Shown here: positions 1 through 4,793 of the stretch, piece after piece
Numbering within the stretch: the stretch's first letter is position 1
Layout of the letters: every line of letters starts with the position of its first letter
NCBI GenBank assembly: GCA_035948135.1
Contig: DASZJL010000097.1
Span: 1-10,104 of the forward strand
Length of the DNA: 10,104 nucleotides
Origin: CADDZP01 sp035948135
Lineage (GTDB): Bacteria; Actinomycetota; Acidimicrobiia; Acidimicrobiales; AC-14
Reading direction: 5' to 3'
Position numbers and translations under genes: made by a program
Notes under the pieces: model-generated
Seen by the model: the letters and a program-made list of their open reading frames with translations, nothing else
Told to the model about the DNA's origin: nothing
The model's database searches: none

Positions 1-211
1 CGACGACACCATGGGCGACGAGGTGCGCGTGACGGTCATCGCCGCCGGCTTCGACCGCTGGGACGAAGGAAGCAAGTCGGGCAGGAGCGAACGCCGGAGC
101 GCCCTCGGGCTCGAGACGGCGGAGCACGACGTGTTCGGCAGCGCCGACGAGGACGACCTCGACCTCGGTGGTGGCGACGACGACTTCGACGTCCCATCGT
201 TCCTGAAGTAA
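1..211 (+). CDS. ftsZ: Cell division protein FtsZ, C-terminal end (partial)
   Basis: This is the 3' end of ftsZ; the 5' part lies outside the window and the frame is open from base 2. FtsZ is the tubulin-like GTPase that forms the cytokinetic ring. The visible piece starts in the last strand of the tubulin-like C-terminal domain (GDEVRVTVIAAGFDRW), a very typical FtsZ ending. A short linker rich in charged residues and glycine follows, then the conserved C-terminal peptide DDDFDVPSFLK before the TAA stop. In other bacteria this peptide binds membrane tethers such as SepF, which is encoded about 1.4 kb downstream here, so the expected partner is present. pgeF follows in the same direction with no visible terminator between them. 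Confidence 0.96.
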   Translation, partial: DDTMGDEVRVTVIAAGFDRWDEGSKSGRSERRSALGLETAEHDVFGSADEDDLDLGGGDDDFDVPSFLK

Positions 212-275
212 GGCTCTGCTCTCCGTCGACGCATCCACCGCCCGCATCCGGTTCACGGGGCGGGCCGAGGGCGAC

Positions 276-893
276 ATGGGCCACGGTGGCGCCTACGTCA
301 CCGAGGTAGATGCGGAGGTGGAGGCAAGGCGGCGCGCCGTCGTCGACGGGCGATGGACGTGGCTCCGCCAGGTCCACGGCGACACGGTCGTGACGGTCAC
401 GTCGCCGGGCGCAGGCGAAGGGACCAAGGCCGACGCCTCGGTGACCGCTGGTGCGGGCTGCGCACTCGCCGTTCTGACGGCTGACTGCGCACCAGTCGCC
501 CTCCTGAGCCCCGAGGGCGTCGTGGCGGCCGTGCACGCCGGCTGGCGGGGCCTGCAGGCGGGTGTGCTCCAGCGGGCCGTTGAGACCGCACGGGGCCTGG
601 GCGCCACCGACCTGCGTGCCGTGCTTGGCCCCTGCATCCACGCCGAGTGCTACGAGTTCGGCCCCGCTGATCTCGACGCGGTCGCGGCCAGGCTCGGGGA
701 CGGCGTGCGCGCCGTCACCGATGCGGGGAAGCCGGCCCTCGACGTCCCCTCTGCGGTCGTCGCCGCCCTCAAACAGTCCGGCGTCACGCACGTCGACGAT
801 GTCGACGTGTGTACGGCGTGCAGTGACGACTATTTCTCGTGGAGGGCCCGCGGCGAGCTCGCCCGCCAAGCAATGGTCGTGTGGCGGGACTAG
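276..893 (+). CDS. pgeF: PgeF/YlmD/YfiH family protein (purine nucleoside phosphorylase / laccase-domain, peptidoglycan editing factor)
   Basis: Family members have been described as purine nucleoside phosphorylase/adenosine deaminase-like enzymes and as peptidoglycan editing factors; the physiological role is not settled. Family motifs in order, numbered from the ATG at 276: WTWLRQVHG (His34), VLTADCAPVAL (Cys71), AAVHAGWRGLQAG (His87), LGPCIHAECYEFG, and a C-terminal segment DVCTACSDDYFSWRARGELARQ. His34, Cys71 and His87 match the conserved metal/active-site triad. The start is uncertain. The frame is open back to base 207, and the bases before the ATG encode IRFTGRAEGD, which looks like the normal N-terminus of this family (FTxRxxGD). 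No ATG, GTG or TTG exists there; a CTG lies at 216. From ATG 276 the protein has 205 residues, somewhat short for the family. It lies between ftsZ and yggS, the usual Gram-positive context, and overlaps yggS by 13 bases. Confidence 0.93.
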   Translation: MGHGGAYVTEVDAEVEARRRAVVDGRWTWLRQVHGDTVVTVTSPGAGEGTKADASVTAGAGCALAVLTADCAPVALLSPEGVVAAVHAGWRGLQAGVLQRAVETARGLGATDLRAVLGPCIHAECYEFGPADLDAVAARLGDGVRAVTDAGKPALDVPSAVVAALKQSGVTHVDDVDVCTACSDDYFSWRARGELARQAMVVWRD

Positions 894-1525
894 CGGACCG
901 CTTGGGCGAGATTCGCGAGCGGATCGCCCGCGCCGGCGGCGACTGGCGGGCGATCAGTCTCGTCGCCGTCACCAAGGACTTCGGGCCCGAGGCGGTCGAG
1001 GCTGCCCTCGAGGAGGGTGTCGTCGACATCGGCGAGAACAGGGCCGACCAGCTGACGGCGAAGGCTGCCGCCATCACACGAAACGTGCGCTGGCACTACC
1101 TCGCTCGGGTACAGCGGAACAAGGTGGCTGCGCTCGCGTCCCACGTCGCCCTCTGGCAGGCGGTCGATCGCCTGGCCGCCGGTGAGGAGATCGCCAAACG
1201 AGCGCCCGGCGCCGCCGTTCTCGTCCAGGTCAACGTCAGCGGCGAGCCCCAGAAGCACGGCGCCGGCGAGGCCGGGGTGCCGAGCCTGGTCGAGGACCTG
1301 ACCGGTCTGGGGCTCGACGTCCGTGGCCTGATGGCCGTGGGCCCCACGGGCCCGCCAGAAGCCGCCAGGGCTGCGTTCAAGTCCCTCGTCGTGCTCGCCG
1401 ACCGCCTCGCCCTTCCCGTGCGTTCGATGGGCATGACCGACGATCTCGAGGTGGCAGTGCAGGAAGGCACGACGATGCTCAGAATTGGTCGAGGACTCTT
1501 CGGGCCGCGGAACCGAGCACGCTGA
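881..1525 (+). CDS. yggS: YggS/YlmE/PROSC family PLP homeostasis protein
   Basis: A pyridoxal-phosphate carrier of the alanine-racemase-like TIM-barrel fold with no known catalytic activity; it helps keep PLP and amino-acid pools balanced in the cytoplasm. I chose the GTG at 881 (214 residues, beginning MAGLADRLGEIRERI), the family's usual N-terminus. A GTG at 839 in the same frame would add 14 residues of out-of-frame pgeF sequence and is less likely. Visible motifs: LVAVTK with Lys32 as the expected Schiff-base lysine, DIGENRADQL, WHYLARVQRNK, VLVQVNVSGEPQKHG, and the phosphate-binding end MGMTDDLEVAVQEG followed by MLRIGRGLFGPR. One small oddity is ARVQRNK, where most members have a glycine (G-x-x-Q-x-NK). 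The 13-base overlap with pgeF suggests translational coupling. Confidence 0.94.
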   Translation: MAGLADRLGEIRERIARAGGDWRAISLVAVTKDFGPEAVEAALEEGVVDIGENRADQLTAKAAAITRNVRWHYLARVQRNKVAALASHVALWQAVDRLAAGEEIAKRAPGAAVLVQVNVSGEPQKHGAGEAGVPSLVEDLTGLGLDVRGLMAVGPTGPPEAARAAFKSLVVLADRLALPVRSMGMTDDLEVAVQEGTTMLRIGRGLFGPRNRAR

Positions 1526-1534
1526 CGAAGTCAG

Positions 1535-1557
1535 CTTCGGCGGCGCAGCCGCCGAGG
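1535..1557 (+). terminator. GC-rich hairpin between yggS and sepF
   Basis: The left arm CTTCGGCGG (1535-1543) and right arm CCGCCGAGG (1549-1557) pair across a five-base loop: nine pairs including one T-G wobble. It begins 10 bases after the yggS stop. No T-run follows on the plus strand, so it is not a textbook intrinsic terminator. It could end or weaken the ftsZ-pgeF-yggS transcript ahead of the separate sepF promoter. The pairing is seen directly; the function is inferred. Confidence 0.4.
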
Positions 1558-1611
1558 ACAATGGTTCCGCGGGCCGCAGGTCCACGACCTGAAGGCCGCG
1601 ACCTGCGACGA

Positions 1612-1617
1612 TAGGCT
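1612..1617 (+). promoter_or_regulatory. Candidate -10 box upstream of sepF
   Basis: TAGGCT fits the actinobacterial TANNNT -10 pattern and lies 26 bases before the sepF ATG, so a start near 1624 would give a leader of about 20 bases containing the ribosome binding site. The bases at -35 (CTGAAG, 1589-1594, spacer 17) match the consensus only weakly. This supports sepF-yggT having a promoter of its own in addition to read-through from ftsZ. Confidence 0.35.
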
Positions 1618-1625
1618 CGCCGGCC

Positions 1626-1635
1626 AAGGAGGAGG
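1626..1635 (+). promoter_or_regulatory. Strong ribosome binding site of sepF
   Basis: AAGGAGGAGG ends eight bases before the ATG at 1644, the closest match to an ideal Shine-Dalgarno sequence in this window. It fixes the sepF start and suggests strong translation. Most other genes here have weak or no recognisable sites. Confidence 0.85.
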
Positions 1636-1643
1636 CGAAAGTC

Positions 1644-2174
1644 ATGGCTTCTGCCTGGCGACGAGTCATGGTCTATTTGGGGCTCGTCGACGACGACGAG
1701 TACGAGGAATACGAGCCGTACGACGAGCCTGCCCCTGTCGCGCCCGCGCCGCCGCCCACGCCGCCGCGCCGCTCGGCGATCTCCTACGTCGAGCCCGAGG
1801 GTGCCACCGCCGGGGTGCGCACCCTTCCCCGCGACCCGGAGCCCAATGTCACAGTGCAGCCCCGGCCTGCGCCCCTTCGTCCGGTGCCCGCCGTGCAGAC
1901 CGCACGGGTGCACGTCGTCGCTCCCGCGGGGTTCAACGACGCCCAAGAGATCGGCGACAAGCTCAAGAACAACCAACCGGTGATCGTCAACCTGCAGGCG
2001 GTCGACCGCGACCTCGCTCGCAGGCTGATCGACTTCGCCAGCGGCCTCGCCTATGGGCTGGGTGGCCAGATGGAACGCGTTGCCGATCAGGTCTTTCTGC
2101 TCACGCCCACCAACGTCGAGGTCTCTGCCGAGGAGAAGCGCCGCCTCCAGGAGCGCGGCCTCTACCGCTCCTGA
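1644..2174 (+). CDS. sepF: Cell division protein SepF
   Basis: SepF tethers and aligns FtsZ filaments at the septal membrane by binding the C-terminal FtsZ peptide. The protein has 176 residues. An N-terminal segment (MASAWRRVMVYLGLV) has the hydrophobic/basic mix of the SepF membrane-binding amphipathic helix. A very acidic stretch (DDDEYEEYEPYDE) and a long Pro/Ala linker to about residue 85 follow. The compact SepF domain then covers about residues 88-165: RVHVVAPAGFNDAQEIGDKL, NNQPVIVNLQAVDRDLARRL, and the glycine-rich turn and ending DFASGLAYGLGGQMERV and VFLLTPTNVEV. Length and order are normal for actinobacterial SepF. The ATG is fixed by a strong ribosome binding site. yggT begins 13 bases after the stop. 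Confidence 0.97.
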   Translation: MASAWRRVMVYLGLVDDDEYEEYEPYDEPAPVAPAPPPTPPRRSAISYVEPEGATAGVRTLPRDPEPNVTVQPRPAPLRPVPAVQTARVHVVAPAGFNDAQEIGDKLKNNQPVIVNLQAVDRDLARRLIDFASGLAYGLGGQMERVADQVFLLTPTNVEVSAEEKRRLQERGLYRS

Positions 2175-2187
2175 TCAACGGCCTCTC

Positions 2188-2457
2188 TTGTCACATCCCA
2201 TCTCCTCGCTCCTGCAGCTCTACATCGTCGTCATCTTCGTCCGCGTCATCCTGAGCTGGTTCCCGATCTCGCCGGACTCTTTCCTGTCCTCGGTGTATCG
2301 CTTCGTCTACGCCATCACCGAGCCGGTGCTGGGCCCCATCCGTCGCGTCATGCCAGGCGTGGGCGTCGGCGGCATGGGCCTCGACTTGTCGCCGATCATC
2401 GTCCTGCTCGGACTGCAGATCATCGTCATCCCGCTCGTCAGCCGCGCCGGGCTCTAA
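2188..2457 (+). CDS. YggT family integral membrane protein
   Basis: A small two-helix membrane protein of the YggT family (YlmG in Bacillus and plastids), usually encoded between sepF and divIVA and linked to division or membrane protein distribution; the biochemical role is unknown. I start it at TTG 2188 (89 residues, MSHPISSLLQLYIVVIFVR), which places the first membrane segment at about residues 5-25 and matches the family's N-terminus. The longer in-frame reading from ATG 2053 lies inside sepF and its added residues look like frame-shadow sequence. The diagnostic loop VRVILSWFPISPDS, then YAITEPVLGPIRRVMPGVG, and a second membrane segment (LSPIIVLLGLQIIVIPLV) are all present. No clear ribosome binding site precedes the TTG, so it probably depends on coupling to sepF. 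Confidence 0.92.
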   Translation: MSHPISSLLQLYIVVIFVRVILSWFPISPDSFLSSVYRFVYAITEPVLGPIRRVMPGVGVGGMGLDLSPIIVLLGLQIIVIPLVSRAGL

Positions 2458-2503
2458 CACTTTGACCGCGGCGAGGGTCCTTCAACATGGACAAGTCGGG
2501 CGT

Positions 2504-2509
2504 TAGCAT
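2504..2509 (+). promoter_or_regulatory. Candidate -10 box of divIVA, leaderless geometry
   Basis: TAGCAT lies six bases before the divIVA ATG at 2516. Transcription normally starts about seven bases after the last base of the -10, which here is the A of the ATG. A weak -35-like TTCAAC (2481-2486) sits 17 bases upstream. No Shine-Dalgarno sequence is visible before the ATG, which agrees with a leaderless message, a common arrangement in actinobacteria. Confidence 0.45.
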
Positions 2510-2515
2510 CGGGCC

Positions 2516-3625
2516 ATGGAGCTGACGCCCCAGCAGCTCTGCGACGTCGAGTTCAGCGAGCAGTGGCGGGGCTACAACCGCGACCAGGTCGACGACTTCA
2601 TCGAGCGTGTGGCCGCGGCTGTGTCCACGCTGCAGGATCGCCTCCGGAAGATGACCGAGCGGGCCGTTCGCGCCGAGCAGCGTTCCCAGGAAGGCAACGA
2701 GGCCGACGGCGCCGCCCGCCGCACGCTGGTGCTCGCTCAGCGCACTGCTGACGCCACGGTCGCCGAGGCCAAGGACACCGCGGCGCGACTGATCGCTCAG
2801 GCCCAGGAAGAGGCGCGGGCGATCATGCTGGCGGCGGAGACGGTGACCGAGACCATGCCCGCGGCCGAGCCCAGCGCCCGCGCCGAGATCGCCGACCTGG
2901 AGGTCACGCGCTCACGGCTTCAAGCGGACGTGGCGGCCCTCGAGTCACACGTCACCGACCGGCGGGCGCGCATCAAGGGTCTGCTCGACGAGCTCCAACG
3001 CCGGGTCGACGAAGGGCTCGAGGGGCGCATCGCCCAGTGGCCGTCGCTCGACGAGCGCATCCTCACCGACGAGCCTGGCGAGGCCCCCGAGTTCGCCGAC
3101 CTCACCGAGTACTACGACGACACCACCGGGCTCATCTCCATCGACGATGCGCCCGTCGCAACGACGAGCCCGGAGAGCCCGGAAGATGATCTTCGGAGCT
3201 CGAATGGCCGTGGCGACGAAGAGGCCGACGATGAGCTCATCCTCGATCTGACGCCGCCCGAGTGGGAACCGGACGAGTCTCCGTCGGCAGTCATCCCGGG
3301 GCCCGCCCCTCGGCCATCGGTCGACACGGGCGGCGACATGGCCAGCACGGGGGGCGCGAGCCGGGCGTACGACGACCTGGCTGTACCGGCACCGGTGCCG
3401 AGCTACGCGGAGGCGTCGGCGCAGGATGTCGACGACGACACTTTCTTCGCCCATCTGCGGGGGGCGCTCGACGACGACGCCCCGCTGGGCCCTCGAGAGG
3501 ACGCCGATGGCGTGCTCCAGTGGCGGGACGAAGCCACCACTGCAGTGGCGCAGGCTTCGAGCCTCTACGATCAGGGCCAACCGGAGCGGCGGAAGTTCGG
3601 CCGAAAGAAGCGCCGTCAGCGATGA
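2516..3625 (+). CDS. divIVA: DivIVA domain-containing protein (Wag31-like)
   Basis: DivIVA proteins bind negatively curved membrane at septa and poles and in actinobacteria organise polar growth. The protein has 369 residues. The N-terminal membrane-binding domain is clear: LTPQQLCDVEFSEQWRGYNRDQVDDFIERV (described as residues 3-32; key features are the F-S-E, RGY and VDxF positions). Coiled coil continues to about residue 160 with the family's TLVLAQRTADATVAEAKDTA stretch and a second heptad-rich block. From about 185 onward it is low-complexity, acidic and Pro/Ser-rich, probably disordered, and it ends in a basic patch (RRKFGRKKRRQR). The tail is longer than in many DivIVA proteins. It sits between yggT and the membrane/histone-like gene, with no clear terminator after it. 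The divIVA symbol rests on the N-terminal domain and the gene order. Confidence 0.93.
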   Translation: MELTPQQLCDVEFSEQWRGYNRDQVDDFIERVAAAVSTLQDRLRKMTERAVRAEQRSQEGNEADGAARRTLVLAQRTADATVAEAKDTAARLIAQAQEEARAIMLAAETVTETMPAAEPSARAEIADLEVTRSRLQADVAALESHVTDRRARIKGLLDELQRRVDEGLEGRIAQWPSLDERILTDEPGEAPEFADLTEYYDDTTGLISIDDAPVATTSPESPEDDLRSSNGRGDEEADDELILDLTPPEWEPDESPSAVIPGPAPRPSVDTGGDMASTGGASRAYDDLAVPAPVPSYAEASAQDVDDDTFFAHLRGALDDDAPLGPREDADGVLQWRDEATTAVAQASSLYDQGQPERRKFGRKKRRQR

Positions 3626-3660
3626 CGGGGCTGATTGGTCGACGGCCTCTTCATTCCGCA

Positions 3661-3666
3661 TAGGAT
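3661..3666 (+). promoter_or_regulatory. Candidate -10 box upstream of the membrane/H1-like gene
   Basis: TAGGAT fits TANNNT and lies 38 bases before the GTG at 3705; the leader would be about 32 bases, with a modest GGGATGG as possible ribosome binding site. TTGGTC at 3635-3640 is -35-like, but its 20-base spacing is too long to count as support. The gene could equally be read from the divIVA transcript. Confidence 0.25.
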
Positions 3667-3704
3667 TCCGGCGCTTTGACTTCAACTAATGGGATGGTGA
3701 CGTC

Positions 3705-4652
3705 GTGGTCCTCGTGAGCTTCCTGCTCGTGCTGGCCGCTGCGGTGACGCTCGTCATCGGCTTGCTCAACTCGGGCCTGGGGCTCATCTACGTGTCGATC
3801 GGCTGCAGCGTGGCCGCCGGCATCGTGCTGGCGCTGGCCGTCCTGCGCAGCCGGCCCGAGCGTGCTGCTGCGCCCGCCGTCGGCAGCGAGCGGCTGCGGG
3901 CCCTCGAAGAGGAAGAGGCGCCGACGGTCACCGTCGTCCCCACCCGGGGCCGCGGGCGCAAGGCCGTCGAAGCGGTCGAGGAAGAAGACGTCGAGGTCGC
4001 AGGCGACGGGGAAGGCGTGTTCCCGATTGCCGACTACGACGACCTGAAGGTCGGCGAGATCGTGTCGCTGCTGCCCGAGCTCGATGAGGACGAGCTCGAG
4101 ATGGTGCGCGATCGCGAGGAGTCGGGCAAGAACCGCACGACCATCCTCACTCGGGTGGAGGCCCTCGCCGGCGCCGCGGCGCCGTCGGGCGGCGGCGGTG
4201 ACGACTGGAGCGCCAACGAGCGCCACTGGGACTCGTGGAGCGACGAGGGCGACGAAGCACAAGAAGAGCCGGAGGAGCCCGAGGAAGAGGAAGAGGTCGA
4301 CGTCGAGGTCGTCGAAGAGGAGATCTTCCCGATCGCCGACTACGACGATCTGAAGGCCGCCGAAGTCGTCTCCCTCTTGCCCGAGCTCGACGACGACGAG
4401 CTCGAGGAGGTGCGCGATCGCGAGGAGCGGGGCGCGGCCCGGGCCACGGTCCTCAACCGCATCGACCAGTTGCTCGGCGTCGAGCCTGCGCCCGTCAAGA
4501 AGGCTCCGGTCCGGAAGAAGGCTGCGGCCAAGAAGGCGCCGGCCAAGAAGAAGGCTGCGGCCAAGAAGGCCCCGGCCAAGAAGACCGCCGCCAAGAAGTC
4601 GACCGCGAAGAAGAAGACCCCCGCCAAGAGGGCAACCGCCAAGAAGAGGTAG
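3705..4652 (+). CDS. Unrecognised membrane-anchored protein with duplicated acidic helical domain and histone-H1-like tail
   Basis: I do not recognise a named family for the whole 315-residue protein. Residues about 2-24 and 27-48 are two strongly hydrophobic segments joined by a short turn (LLNSGLGL), predicting a membrane hairpin. A linker rich in Glu and Arg follows. Residues 106-154 and 208-256 are two copies of one 49-residue unit, each beginning FPIADYDDLK and containing VSLLPELD, DELE and VRDREE; 35 of 49 positions are identical with no gap. The unit resembles a short helical motif I have seen in other actinobacterial proteins (YDxL...L..L...EL..V...E...R...L.RI), but I cannot name its Pfam entry. 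A very acidic stretch separates the copies. Residues 265-315 are a lysine/alanine-rich tail (21 Lys and 3 Arg in 51), like histone H1 tails and likely to bind nucleic acid. The GTG at 3705 follows an in-frame stop at 3687; GTG 3714 is an alternative. The protein is probably membrane-bound with the tail in the cytoplasm. Confidence 0.85.
   Translation: MVLVSFLLVLAAAVTLVIGLLNSGLGLIYVSIGCSVAAGIVLALAVLRSRPERAAAPAVGSERLRALEEEEAPTVTVVPTRGRGRKAVEAVEEEDVEVAGDGEGVFPIADYDDLKVGEIVSLLPELDEDELEMVRDREESGKNRTTILTRVEALAGAAAPSGGGGDDWSANERHWDSWSDEGDEAQEEPEEPEEEEEVDVEVVEEEIFPIADYDDLKAAEVVSLLPELDDDELEEVRDREERGAARATVLNRIDQLLGVEPAPVKKAPVRKKAAAKKAPAKKKAAAKKAPAKKTAAKKSTAKKKTPAKRATAKKR
4020..4166 (+). repeat. In-frame duplicated unit, copy 1
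   Basis: This encodes the first 49-residue unit of the membrane/H1-like protein. The second copy starts exactly 306 bases later and aligns without gaps. The DNA also stays similar, for example the shared runs CCCGAGCTCGA and GTGCGCGATCGCGAGGAG. Confidence 0.9.
4326..4472 (+). repeat. In-frame duplicated unit, copy 2
   Basis: The second 49-residue unit of the same protein. The first half is the most conserved between copies (FPIADYDDLK is identical), while the last ten residues have diverged (RTTILTRVEAL against RATVLNRIDQL). Confidence 0.9.
4497..4649 (+). repeat. Low-complexity Lys/Ala-coding repeat (H1-like tail)
   Basis: Degenerate short repeats built on AAGAAG-GCN-GCN and GCCAAGAAG units encode PAKK and AAKK motifs. 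Such tracts change length readily by slippage, so the exact length may vary between strains. Confidence 0.8.
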
Positions 4653-4654
4653 AA

Positions 4655-4698
4655 ACCTTTCGCGCTCGCAAGCGGAGCTTGCTCGGCGAGCTAAAGGT
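4655..4698. terminator. Candidate terminator hairpin after the H1-like gene
   Basis: ACCTTT (4655-4660) pairs with AAAGGT (4693-4698), and inside it GCTCGC (4664-4669) pairs with GCGAGC (4686-4691). An alternative inner stem is GCAAGC/GCTTGC (4668-4673 with 4677-4682). It starts three bases after the TAG stop. There is no long T-run on either strand, so termination is inferred from position and pairing only. Confidence 0.5.
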
Positions 4699-4703
4699 GC
4701 TCC

Positions 4704-4729
4704 GGGCGACCGGCAAAGCCGGCTCGCCC
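4704..4729. terminator. Strong hairpin in the convergent junction
   Basis: GGGCGA and CCGGC (4704-4714) pair with GCCGG and TCGCCC (4718-4722 and 4724-4729), giving 11 pairs with a single bulged C and a three-base AAA loop. It lies midway between the two convergent genes and could act on either strand. Confidence 0.5.
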
Positions 4730-4761
4730 TCCGCCGCTATTGATTCCGGCCATCTGATGAG

Positions 4762-4776
4762 GCCGCCTTCGGCGGC
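4762..4776 (-). terminator. Hairpin just after the ileS stop
   Basis: GCCGCC-TTC-GGCGGC forms six G-C pairs around a three-base loop, 17 bases beyond the ileS stop on the minus strand. The same 15 bases recur at 7869-7883 near the ileS start. No U-run follows. Confidence 0.4.
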
Positions 4777-4793
4777 GGCCGCAGCCGGCCGAG

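Noticed and set aside
36..869. A 277-codon minus-strand open frame across ftsZ and pgeF
   Set aside because: It covers two well-supported genes on the other strand, and its Arg/Gly/Pro-rich translation shows no motif.
2053..2187. A longer yggT starting at ATG 2053
   Set aside because: The extra 45 residues are Arg/Ser/Pro-rich and lie inside sepF in another frame. The family N-terminus fits TTG 2188.
2462..2490. A divIVA promoter using TTGACC (2462-2467) as the -35
   Set aside because: At 17-18 bases downstream the sequence is ACATGG-like, not a -10. The TAGCAT box at 2504 is too far from it, so I prefer the weaker TTCAAC pairing.
3651..4262. A 203-codon minus-strand open frame over the membrane/H1-like gene
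   Set aside because: The plus-strand frame has a clear domain layout including an internal duplication preserved in frame, so the reverse frame is a shadow.
4497..4649. A CRISPR-like or minisatellite array
   Set aside because: The repeat is an in-frame Lys/Ala coding tract with no spacers of constant length.
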